Assembly: GCF_036669915.1 (NCBI RefSeq) | Contig: NC_089322.1 | Coordinates: forward strand, 14,050,678 to 14,114,677 | Reading direction: 5' to 3' | Length of the DNA: 64,000 nucleotides | Source of the DNA: Pocillopora verrucosa | Taxonomy: Eukaryota; Cnidaria; Anthozoa; Scleractinia; Pocilloporidae | Part shown: positions 53,761 through 63,891 of the stretch, piece by piece | How the letters are laid out: each line of letters starts with the position of its first letter | How positions within the stretch are numbered: position 1 is the stretch's first letter | The notes under the pieces: model-generated | Told to the model about the DNA's origin: nothing | Database searches by the model: none | Seen by the model: the letters and a program-made list of their open reading frames with translations, nothing else | Translations under genes and position numbers: made by a program

Positions 53761-54724
53761 AAATTTTTAAATTAACAATTATGGATTGTAGCTTGCATGA
53801 TTATGCTGTAAACAATTTGACAATTTCGTAGTACTTAGCCGCTTTTGGAGGATGACATTTGAAATTATCTACAGGCTGAGGAGTGTTTTGAATGCATCAA
53901 GTTGGCATTTCTATCTAGTTATATTATGCATGGAGAAGTTTTCATGAATAAGTTCCTTTAAGTATTATGACAATGTAGATTGATTGAATGAATAACTGAC
54001 ATTATAGGATATTTTCCATTGTATTCATGAACTGTTCTACAGTGCCTATCTTTTAGGTTTGTATATAGCATTGGCCATTGTTGAAACGAAATTGTAGTGG
54101 ATGCATTGTGAATAAATTTACTCGTTTAATTTGCCAGTTGATGGCAAAGATTTAAAGTTCACAAGAACCCCTCTCCACTTGATGTGATTCAGTTTAAGAG
54201 TAAAGTTAACCAAGATGTTTTCTTGTAAATTTTCATTCTTCAGAAACAGAACAAATGAGATGAAGAAACAAAGCAGATTGGGGAGGCTGATGGTTTTGGT
54301 GGCATTCCAGCTACACAGCCTCCCCTCACCACACCCCGGGAAAGAAGAGATATTTGTCCGCAACTGAGCTTGACATTAAAGCACATAGTGGGGCAGTTGG
54401 ATGTGCTAACACAGGTTTGTCGTAGAAACATTTCTGAACAGGGAATTATTTTGGAATTCAAGATTCTTGGGGGTGGAGTAGGGATGCACTCCTGTTAGTG
54501 ACCCCATAATGCTGCCACACTTGGGGAGAATAACAAAGGTTGAAGGGGAAGCCATGCTAGGGGAAAAGGAGCGAAAGGGTGTGGCCCTATGAAAAGTTTT
54601 CACATATCCGACTACGAATCAATATCCATTTTAAAAGCAACCTTCCTTAAACAAGACACAAGACTTAGAAACTGAGGACACGACTTTCATGTACTCAGTT
54701 TGTGTTACTTCCTAACACCTGATC
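53761..54724. other. Spacer without recognised content
   Basis: AT-rich noncoding sequence. Short minus-strand frames at 54118-54603 overlap one another in different frames and have no support. Confidence 0.4.
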
Positions 54725-56745
54725 GTAAGATGGGGCTCATTTCTGAAACAGAAGGTTGGCTATCAAGTTCATGGCCCCCATCAGGAAAGAGGTCATGAAC
54801 AGTCTCGTAAGATTTTTTTTTTCCTGTAAAGAGACGAGGCAAACATTTCGTTGAGATGTATTAGCCTATGCTTGAACGCAATGATATATGATTTTTTTAA
54901 AGACATTTTTCAGTGTAGGGGAGATATATTCATTGAGCCACTTTTTCTTGCAGACAGTTTCAATTTTGGAACAAAGGCCGACGATGACTGAGAATAAACT
55001 ATGAGAATGCTCCGATTACCAACTAACTTTGTTGAAGCAGTTTCCAACTGAGTATTGAATTGATGCTGTATTGCTTTGGTGTAGCCTTACTTCGTTGTGT
55101 GATTGGTTTAGAAAACTTGTGTCACAATCGGCAATCAAATGCAAAATTAAAACCAATCATGACTTGATCACTCGCGTTTCTCGCGCTTTAAGGAGGTTGC
55201 CTGTTTCTACTTTGAATTCTCATTGGCTAATAATCATGGTAAGCTTTTGTTCTGATTAGTAGTTGTGATTACTTTGGTTTTGGATTTTTTTTGTAGGAAA
55301 CACAGTTGAAATGCACTCTTTGAGAATACGGTGTTTTATATCCGTGTGTACATGTCAGAACTGCAAGTAGAGTAATAAACTATTTTTACCGAATTTTGCT
55401 GTATGTTTGGAATAAGATTTTGTTCTATAGATTATAACGGAGGTTGAAGTAGCTTTTCTACAAACTGATCTTATGTGCTGATGTTCTCTGCATTCGATGT
55501 TCTTACGTGTTTAAAAATTGTCTTTGGTTTAAATACGTATTCTGTAAGTATAGATCTAGACTAAACGGAACATAATTTGCCTGCTGGTGGATACAATTCA
55601 GGTTGTAATACCTCTCACTCGTGAGAGACATTGTCGACACTCAAGGATAAATTAGTATTAACCCGCGGCCAAGTAATACCTTCTCAGGGTTGTCAAAAAG
55701 ATAACTAACCGGACTGATCTGAGAGTGGTTCTTTGCATTACACCTTTGTTTTTTCGGTTTTAGTAAATCGCATACAGCCAGAAATCTGGACGAATCTCAA
55801 GAGTACCATCGGTTGTCCGTTCAGTTATCTATCGATCTTTTCGGTGGAGTTGTTATCTTGACTATTGTAACCGACGGCAAGGAAAATAGTCTCGGAATTT
55901 CGAAAGAGTTTGGGACAAGATTGATCGTCATGGCTTCCATGGGTTTTCTGTTGACCCTGTTATAAAATGTTGGAAACAACCACTGCAACATTGTTGGATG
56001 CGTTTCGCGTCGTCAAAAAGCGGTGATTGCGCCTTAGACACAATCAAAACAGAAGTATTATATAAATTGTGCTGACGAGGCAAGAAGGTTTCATTCATCG
56101 CTTGAGGGCCTGTTTGTGACACCACAACATTTGTGTTTGTGAGAAAATTTCTCTTTGCGAAATGTTATTTATTTTGCCGCTCTAAACAGTGTACTTTCTG
56201 TTTTTGGAAGTAGAGTTGGTATTTTTAAACTCTATAGATTTTTTCTAACAGTTGATGAAACAATTATGCAGAAAAGCTTTCGGATGTTGTTGTTTAACTT
56301 TCATGGTCTGTTGAACCAAGCAGTTTACTATTCTAACTGTCAGACCAAACTGATCATATTATGCAAGCTGAACGTCATTCATTAAGCAAAGAAACTCCCC
56401 AAAATTTCCAACATTTGAGAGAAATTTTCATAATGGCGCACGTTTTGTTATCTTTCACCTAGATCCTTCTAATTATCATTATCATAATCACTAATTAGCT
56501 TTTCAAGGAATCCCCTGAAACAGACTATCAGCAAACAAATTCCTCAAAATATTAGGCCCAGTGCAGCTTTGACAAATTTGTGGGAAATATTGCAGTGAAA
56601 GAAGATATTAGAAAATGAAGTTCAAGAGAATAAAAGAGGAAACCGCAAATGAAATTTATATAAATGCTCCAATGAAAACGAATTTGAAGTAATTAAAAAA
56701 TGACTTTGAGAACTTTGTTTGCTGATAGATGGCTTCATCGTCATA
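54725..56745. repeat. Third copy of SD1, right part
   Basis: 54750-55270 matches 11560-12117 and 55271-55595 matches 12180-12480. After a 1.6-kb gap 55600-56400 matches 14080-14890, then it continues into a class A-type upstream unit (56400-56745). The inverted-repeat locus here has only its right arm, so the foldback is younger or was lost. Confidence 0.65.
55789..56037 (+). pseudogene. Class A pseudogene A5
   Basis: Frame LSIDLFGGVVILTIVTDGKE, SLGISKEFGTRLIVMASMGF, LLTLL then a new TAA where A3 and A4 read Gln. It ends TAG at 56035. It is the more decayed sister of A3 and A4. The DLFGGV core is closer to the active DLFDGV than that of A3. Confidence 0.62.
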
Positions 56746-56773
56746 ACGCAATCCGTGGAAATGAGTGGTATTC

Positions 56774-56784
56774 GGGGAATCTCC
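56774..56784. promoter_or_regulatory. Mutated kappaB-like site
   Basis: GGGGAATCTCC is the homologue of 19547-19557 with one change that breaks the dyad. Confidence 0.25.
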
Positions 56785-56953
56785 GAATCATTGTTACGCA
56801 ACATTTTTCTTAGAAATTGCATACGTCACCTTGCAAGGTTTCTCGGAAATGGCTCATTTGACAGGTCCAGATTTTCAGCGAATTAAAAGTCTCTTTAGTT
56901 CAAAATCTTTAGACTATTTTTAAATTGAGAGTTAAAAAATAAAAATAAAAAAT

Positions 56954-57040
56954 GGCGGAGTTAGGCAAAGGGTCATCTTCAAGAAATCCGGGCTAAAGAA
57001 CAAATTCTTTTCGATTTTGTCTGTGAATCGCCTAAATATT
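56954..57040 (-). pseudogene. Class D fragment D4
   Basis: SD2b copy of D3; same boundaries, with CGATTTTGTCTGTGAATCGC in place of the D1 sequence. Confidence 0.55.
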
Positions 57041-57435
57041 TACGTTTTTCGTTCATTTCCCAAATTCACTCTGTGAGTTGGACTTTTCATCATCCTCAAG
57101 CCATTTCGTCCAGTCTTTAAATTGCTTTAAAATTTACTTAGTATGGCATTCTTCTTTTGCCCCCACCTCTCAATCGATACGTGAAAGTCTACTTAATTTT
57201 TTAGTCGTGGAGTATTAACAATTAGGAAACTATCCTTTGTGTTGTCACCCAATATAAATATGAAGGCAGGTACAAACTTAAGTCGCCGTTCCTCTATCTT
57301 TCAATGTAATCGACACCAAATTGATTGGACATCCAGCATCAACATATGTACAATTTCGAGGAAAAGAACCGGCGCTTTATTTTTCGAACAAGCCTACTCG
57401 CCCTGCGGGAGGCGCAAACCCCCCCCCCCCCCCCC

Positions 57436-57468
<33 letters not shown>

Positions 57469-57650
57469 AAAAGAATTATCATTATTTTACACGTTTCAAA
57501 AATTGAAGAAAAGACACGACACTGGTTTTTATTACATCCATTCTGAAATCACTGCTGATCCTTGTAATCTGATTGGCTCTAATGGTGCGATTTATTCACA
57601 AAAAGCACCTTTTTCCTCTAAATTGCATCTTTCTCCCACCCAATGAAATT
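57041..57650. repeat. Dispersed block R2, copy 6, with C/A homopolymer
   Basis: Contains a poly-C run followed by a long poly-A run at 57419-57473, expanded relative to 20190-20222. The several overlapping frames across it are homopolymer artefacts. Confidence 0.55.
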
Positions 57651-58423
57651 GAAAAACGACTCAGTTTTGCAAATTTCTGAAGACCAGCTCACTGCTAGAT
57701 AAAAAAAGCATTTCCACAGACTAAAAAGTCCTGTATCTGAGGAACTGAATTTTTCCATTTCAAACTGGATGTAATAAAGTGGTGTTTAAACTTCGTTTCG
57801 TGCAATCATACTTGTGGTTTCAAATCAAACTCGTGCTGCACACTCCTTTGATTTTGAAATTACTCATATACGCATATGACTTCATACCTAATAATACATG
57901 TAATAATGCCAAGAAAATTCTGTGGAGCCGAAAGGTTATGAAGGTGCACACATACGTGTGGAGCTTTCGAAAATACTCGGCGTTTTGCTGATTTGTGGGA
58001 CTTAACAGTCACCATGCACCCCCCCACCCCCCAGGGGTTATACGAATCCACTCTAATGGATGAATAAATATGTAGAAAACTACTGTTTAATAATAAAAGA
58101 AAACTTAGGTAACAGATCCTCCTCCAACGTCAATTAAGTTCGTTGCAACAACATTATCCAGATCACAGGCACTATACTGATTACTCAAAATCTAGCTTAC
58201 TAATTGTTACAACCACAACACTCACAGATTGAACATACCTCAAAGAGACCAAGGCAAATGACAATAGCATTTTTAGCAATAAAAATGGATGTATCCTTTT
58301 CGTAACCCCGCCATAGATACATGCGGAGCTCCAAAAAGGAGCAATTGACACAGAAATATTGTAAGGTTGTGCTCAAACTAGCTGTCCATCTGCGAGTTGT
58401 TCACCGTCCGGAACCTCTTATCT
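57651..58423. other. Segment missing from SD2a
   Basis: About 740 bp of this is absent at 20399. The first part matches 28740-29050. Around 58180-58230, ACTCAAAATCTAGCTTACTAAT also follows the class C relics at 15.0, 29.36 and 39.58 kb, so this is probably the ancestral downstream sequence of a class C gene. No gene remains. Confidence 0.45.
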
Positions 58424-58627
58424 TTATCCCGACCAGTTGAGACACCAGAAGGCTGATAAAGACGAATGCAAGCATTGCAGAACAATTGCAGGAAAGTACA
58501 GGGCGACCAATCCAAAGAAACTATCTTTGTGTTTGTATTTTGCAGGATACAAAGCCAGCGAGTAGGCCTGGAGGCCTGCTAAGACAAAGAAAAGGAATCT
58601 GCCAATGTAGACTAAGTATGAGGCCAT
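58424..58627 (-). pseudogene. Class C pseudogene C5
   Basis: From ATG 58627: MASYLVYIGRFLFFVLAGLQ, AYSLALYPAKYKHKDSFFGL, VALYFPAIVLQ, then the same foreign end CLHSSLSAFWCLNWSG as C2. The truncation is therefore older than SD2. Confidence 0.6.
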
Positions 58628-58837
58628 GAGAAAGATATCCTTTTCGAAAGATTTTTCTACGATATGCGTTTCTTCAAGAAAGTCCAATAACAGAGTTGAT
58701 ACTATAATAATTGCATGGAAATAAACTTTACCCCGAATTTAGGAAAGTTTCCTAGAAAGTGTAATACAATGAAGTAATCTCTTCCAAGAAAAGCAGATGT
58801 GAAAAAAAGCCAGAATCCCAGGTAAAAGAAGATACAT

Positions 58838-60188
58838 ATATGTTATTTGCCGGCTGGGAGGTCCGTATGGTGAAAAACTGTGACCGAGGTCTTGAAAATA
58901 CTGCCCGAGGCCGTAGGCCGACGGCAGTATTTTCAAGACCGAGGTTGACAGTTTTTCACCATACGGACCGACCCTTAGCCGGTAAATAACATATTTATTT
59001 TTTTAAAACTTGACGAGATTCTTTCCGAAAGAACCCGAATGATTTACGGCTGCAAATACGGCAAGATCTTCCATAAACTTAACAATTTTTGACCGAGTAA
59101 ATTAATTAAAGAGAGATGCCTCACCGAAGCATTTTCATTTCCGCAACGATAAAGGTGATTTAAAAGGCTTCTTAACAAACTTTGAAACATTATTTTCACA
59201 AGTACCTGTGACAATCTAACACCTGTCAATTAGAGAGCGCGTAAGAAGGAAAAAGCGCAAGAAGATTTGAAAAACAAGGGAACTAGTTTGGCAAGGACTG
59301 TCACGACAATGTTTTCTTCAAAAACAGTCAATGATCTAACGGAAAGTATTATTCACTGTGATCGACGACTCATTCATGTTCGAAGATTTACCTCTGTTCA
59401 TTAAGGAAACAGCAAGGAAAATAATTGTGAATAAATTCAAATTTTTTAATTTGAAGTTGTGAGAGTTTACTCGTTTGTTTGCTGCAATGGCGTGTGTAAA
59501 TCTGGTCTTTCGACCACAAAAACAAAATTCGAATGGCACACTCCAACAAGACACAAGGGGAATTTAAGGCAGCCTTTTCTCAATAAATTCCTTCAGTTTC
59601 TGTTGTGCAATTTACGGTACAAGTGTCCAAATTGAACGGACTTGGAAAGACTCACCGGGAGCGTATATTTGTTGTAGAACTGAAATTAAAACTTCTCTCG
59701 CTCTTTCACTAGGAACAAATTGTTTGAGAAAATTCAGATATTAAATAAATGAAAGTTCCATCGTTCAGTTAACTGTAACCAAGTACCTCACGTTTTAACT
59801 TTCTAGGTATTTTTTATGAACGATTAAAATTAATTGCAGACGGTTTATAGGCCGCTTGTCAACGAACGTAAGGACGCTATTGCTTACACAAATTCATTCT
59901 GAAACCAATATTTTTCTGTCAACCAAAGTGATTTGAGAGAGAGAAAAGAGAGGATTCATTAGTTATTTATCGGCTTGAGGTAGTGGCCGATGTGTTTGCT
60001 TAAAAATACCACCCAGCCGGAAAAACGAGATATATTTATGAAAAATGGTAACGAAAGTTGGGATGTACTCGGCGACTCACGAAAGCGTTACCGTGGCCCG
60101 TGGGCAGAGATAGGACGGAAAATACTGACCGGGTAAAGAACCAATCAGATTGCAGGATTTGTTACCGTGCCCTCTAAAAAAAAAATAA
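58838..60188. mobile_element. 1.37-kb insertion with foldback left end, copy 2
   Basis: SD2b copy of 20864-22230. The foldback (58838-58998) differs at a few bases, and the A-rich end reads AAAAAAAAAATAAAT. Confidence 0.55.
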
Positions 60189-60416
60189 ATAGGAATATCA
60201 AGTCTCCAGCAGCGACCAAATTACGTATGCAATCCGTCTGTGCATTTAAACTTCTGGAATATTCGGGTAATTCATTTTTGCATCATTTGCTTAGGATAGA
60301 TGCGGCGTTTCCTCATTCGCTGCTAAGTTTTTCTTACAATTGTACGGTATCAATTGCTATTGCAGTAGTCAACACAATTTGCTTCTTCCAGTTTCAGACA
60401 GCTGTCAGACATAATT
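60189..60416 (+). promoter_or_regulatory. Conserved 5' module of B6
   Basis: TAGGAATATCAAGTCTCC, GGAATATTCGGGTAATTC, CTTCTTCCAG tract, CATAATT before the ATG. Close to the B3 module. Confidence 0.5.
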
Positions 60417-61274
60417 ATGGCTTCGTTTTTAACATTTCTCGGAAGAATGACTTTCTTCGGTCTGATAATTATACAGAGCGTGTTTCTATCTGCTTATCTC
60501 GCGAAGTATGAAGACAAATTCAGTTGGCATTTCATGGCATTTTCCTTTGGCCCAGCAGTTTTAGCTTGGCTTATTCTTCTAAAACTGGAATGGCTGTACC
60601 TTGGTTGGCTCGTTCGAATTTGGGGTCTTTATATTATGGCTTTGGATTTAAACATCGCAATGGTAGTAGCATTCGTCGGAGATAAAATCAGCAAGACCGA
60701 GTCTTTAAGTCCAAATGTATTGAAGGCGATACTGTGCATTACACCACTTCTGCTACTATTGTTGCTAAACACAGGCAATCTCGACGATTCACAAGAAACT
60801 TATAAAGAAACAGAGATTGTTTCCAAGTTGTATTTGCCCATGACTGTCGATCTGTTCGATGGAGTCGAGATGATAGATATCGTGTTAGAAGCAAGAGAGT
60901 ACGACCTTGGAATACCCAAAGCATTCAGTACAACAATGTTCGTGTTGGCTTGCATCAGTTTTGTCGTGTTGCTATCTCCCTGGCACATGTTTGAAACTAA
61001 AGTCACCACAAAGGGACCGATACGTCGTTTCCGTACCTCGTTATACCACAATATTGTCCAAATAGTTTTCGTAAATGTACCATTCTTGGTTTTTCGTGCG
61101 AGGGTGTCCTTTATGTCTGGCAAAGACGAGTCTATCTTCATTACCAAGAATGTCATAGGAATAGTACTTTCCATTTTGGAAATTCGTAATCTATTTCGAG
61201 ATCGATATCGGGTCAGACCAGGAGACCAAGGACAGCAAGGAGACCAAGGACAGCAAGGAGACCAAGGACAGTAA
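60417..61274 (+). CDS. Class B multi-pass membrane protein with short GDQ/GQQ tail (B6)
   Basis: This intact frame of 285 aa has its body at 1-265 with the seven hydrophobic segments, a GNLDDS loop at 120-125, core VDLFDGVEMIDIVLEARE at 144-161 and GKDESIFITKN at 235-245. Changes at otherwise constant positions are SGKDE for FGKDE, ITKN for IAKN, and RARV for RAVV in the sixth segment. The tail from 269 is GDQGQQ repeats ending at TAA (CAGTAAGGA); units continue downstream, partly out of frame. The poly(A) hexamer seen after B1, B2, B3 and B5 reads AATACA here. These features suggest relaxed constraint. It may be functional or a young pseudogene. Confidence 0.75.
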   Translation: MASFLTFLGRMTFFGLIIIQSVFLSAYLAKYEDKFSWHFMAFSFGPAVLAWLILLKLEWLYLGWLVRIWGLYIMALDLNIAMVVAFVGDKISKTESLSPNVLKAILCITPLLLLLLLNTGNLDDSQETYKETEIVSKLYLPMTVDLFDGVEMIDIVLEAREYDLGIPKAFSTTMFVLACISFVVLLSPWHMFETKVTTKGPIRRFRTSLYHNIVQIVFVNVPFLVFRARVSFMSGKDESIFITKNVIGIVLSILEIRNLFRDRYRVRPGDQGQQGDQGQQGDQGQ

Positions 61275-61360
61275 GGAGGAGACCAAGGACAGCAAGGAGA
61301 CCAAGGACACCAAGAAGACCAAGTTGACCAAGGAGACCAAAGGAGCTCAAGGAGACCAAT
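61221..61360 (+). repeat. 9-bp minisatellite at and beyond the B6 stop
   Basis: An 18-bp higher-order unit (GACCAAGGACAGCAAGGA), as in B3, degenerating after the stop with an extra GGA that shifts the frame. Confidence 0.75.
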
Positions 61361-61369
61361 TAGACTAAG

Positions 61370-61940
61370 TTTGTGGCTGTAGTTTGTAGCTCCTCAATTT
61401 CATGTTAAGATCTCAAAATGCACTCTTGTTTTTGTATTACATTTTGCAAGCAACAAATTCCCATTGTAATCAGTCTCTCGTAACCTGATATGAGTAGACT
61501 GCTTTTTGTTTCTTCTGCGGTTTTTTTTTCGGTTCTGCAGACTGTACATAGAGCTAACAATTGATTTTATCATGTGTCCCAAATATATCTTGTATAGATC
61601 AGTTTACTGTGTCGTGTCGTATATATGTGATAGAAAGGATTTTTGAACTGTAGGGCTTGTGAATTGTGCTGAAATGGCAGTTAATTTTTGTATCAGGTGT
61701 ACCTAGATGACTGTCTTAATTCTTTTTTTCTCTTGAATAATGGAACTTTATTCAACGTGTATCAGCCACGATAAGGAAAGTGAGTTAAACGTGTAAATAC
61801 ATTCACATTTACGCAAAGAAGTTCTGTGAGGTTCACTCTTTTCAGGATAACTTGAAGTCTGGCATCAGTTGATGGACAATATCATTGATCTATATCAAAG
61901 AAAAACTACCTTTTTCACGAAAAGTAAGAAAATACAAAAG
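61370..61940. other. 3' flank of B6
   Basis: Conserved class B 3' flank. The poly(A) hexamer position near 61796 is mutated. Confidence 0.45.
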
Positions 61941-62400
61941 AAAAAAAAATTAGGGAAGAGGAAAATTGGAGTTTTGAAGAGAATGCTCAGAATGCTCATT
62001 AGGGATCCGGTTGATTTACATTTCGTTTAAAGCAATATCAAACACAATTTTTCAGGTTTTTAAAACACTTAAATGAGTTAGAGCACCCCACCAATTATTT
62101 ATAAAATCATGTATCATCTTGTTTATCATATAAACACAATAGCCCTATACTGACAAGAAAAGCCGACTTTATTCATGACTGAAAATAAAGGAATGGACAA
62201 TTCCCTGATAAAAATCGCACAGTGGGTTGGTTCCAAGGCTCAAGATGGAAAAATGCGTTGAATCATGATTACAAATCTTCCAGTTGCCGATCTTCATTCT
62301 CAGCCGCGAGAAATGTTATTACCAAAGCCACTGAATACGTACCTTTTGGTCTTTATTTTCGCACACTGGTTTTCTATCCCTTCTAGGAAAGTTTGAACGG
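61941..62400 (-). pseudogene. R1 copy 7, lacking the 5' end
   Basis: Downstream part of R1 from GGGATCCGGTTGATTTAC, with a 100-bp internal deletion at 62275. It ends at GAAAGTTTGAACG where copy 8 begins, so R1 copies 7-9 form a tandem cluster. Confidence 0.45.
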
Positions 62401-63200
62401 GAAAAGGAAAAGAAAAACTGGAGGTTTGAAGAGAATGCTCATTAGGGATCCGGTTGATTTACATTTTGTTTAAAGCAATATCAAACACAATTTTTCAGGT
62501 TTTTAAAACACTTAAATGACTTAGAGCACCCCACCAATTATTTATAAAATCATGAATCATTTTGTTTTTCATATAAACACAATAGCCCTTAACTGACGAG
62601 AAAAGCCGACTTCATTAATAAATGAAAATAAAGAAATCGACAATTCCCCAATAAGATCGCACAGGGGGTTGGCGCTAAAGGCTCAAGATTGCAAAATGCA
62701 TTTAATTATTAATACAAACAGAATTATGGACTTAATTTTCAATTTGCAAAGTTCTCACTCAACGAATTCGTCCTTACTGAAAGAAGGAATATTTTAGGTA
62801 AACGGCCAGATCGCCTATGGCAAATCTTCCATTAGCCGATTTTCGCTCTCGGCCACGAGAAATGCTGTTATTAAAGCCACTGAATACGTAACTTTCGGTT
62901 TTCTTTTCGTATACTGGTTTTTTTTCCCTTCTAGAAAAGTTTGAACATCACCGTCTGTAAGTGATACGGATTTTTCAGTGTTTGCCGCCACAATCCGAGA
63001 AAATTCCCACAAACTACCTTGGATTGAGAATGGCGTAGGTTTTGCCGTTCATTCATCTAACCTGACCGAGGGGCGCGAAAGGCAATTAACGTGTCAGCAG
63101 CTGATTGGCGATATCAAATACACGTGAGAAAATATGGTGTTTATTCACCTGTGTTATTAGGGCAATTCTTGGAGCTTGAAATCCTCGTATAACACCGTAG
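62401..63200 (-). pseudogene. R1 copy 8, most complete exon, start codon lost
   Basis: The minus strand reads VAANTEKSVSLTDGDVQTFL, EGKKNQYTKRKPKVTYSVAL, ITAFLVAESENRLMEDLP and a stop in one continuous frame. It therefore shows that the ancestral frame has no break before EDLP. The initiator is GTG instead of ATG, as in copy 5. The CACGTG hairpin (63119-63151) has a damaged right arm. Confidence 0.5.
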
Positions 63201-63232
63201 TTTGTATGACTTTTGTACAAAAGAAAAAATTG

Positions 63233-63720
63233 GGGAAAAGGAAAACTGGAGTTTTGAAGAGAATGCTCACTAGGGATCCGGTTGATTTACATTTTGCCTT
63301 GAGCAATATCAAACAAAAACTTTAAGCTCTTTAAAACACTTAAATGGCTTAGAGCACCCCACCAATAATTATATAATTATGTATTATTTTGTTTATCATA
63401 TAAATAAAAAAGCCCTATACTGACAAGAAAAGCCGACTTTATTCATGACTGAAAATAAAGGAATGAACAATTCCCCGATAAAAATCGCACAATGGGTTGG
63501 CGCTAAGGCTCAAGATGGAAAAATGCGTTGAATCATGATTACTGCTGTTATTAAAGCCACTTAATATTTACATTTCGGTTTTTCTTTTCGTATACTGGTT
63601 TTCTTTCCCTTCTAGGAAAGTTTGAACGTCACTGTCTGTAAGTGATACGGATTTTTTTGTTTTGTTACGGCATTTCTCGGGGCTGGAAATCCTTATATAA
63701 AACCGTTGTTTATATGATGA
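63233..63720 (-). pseudogene. R1 copy 9, deleted at its 5' end
   Basis: Runs to ACGGATTTTTT and then joins GTTTTGTTACGGCATTTC, which removes the exon start and the left arm of the hairpin. Confidence 0.45.
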
Positions 63721-63891
63721 ATTAAGTTATCAACCAGCCAATCAATTTACAACTCCTGTGAGACAGCTTTTTTTTTTTTCTGACAGCCTGAAGTCTCTCA
63801 GCCAAGCCACTTCAGCTGACTCATGTATTCAACCGTTCGAGAGATTTTTTGAATTAATTTAAGCAACTCAGGCGTGGTCAGACACACTCTT
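63721..63891. repeat. Short block shared with 24228-24340 and 6570-6625
   Basis: CAATCAATTTACAACTCCTG and CAAGCCACTTCAGCTG recur at 24240-24330. The last 60 bp resembles the B1-D1 spacer. Confidence 0.45.

Larger units (their letters stand above)
56743..61920. repeat. Segmental duplication SD2, copy b
   Basis: Partner of 19518-23960, with the extra 57637-58375 segment. Contains D4, R2, C5, the 1.37-kb insertion, the class B module and B6. Confidence 0.75.
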
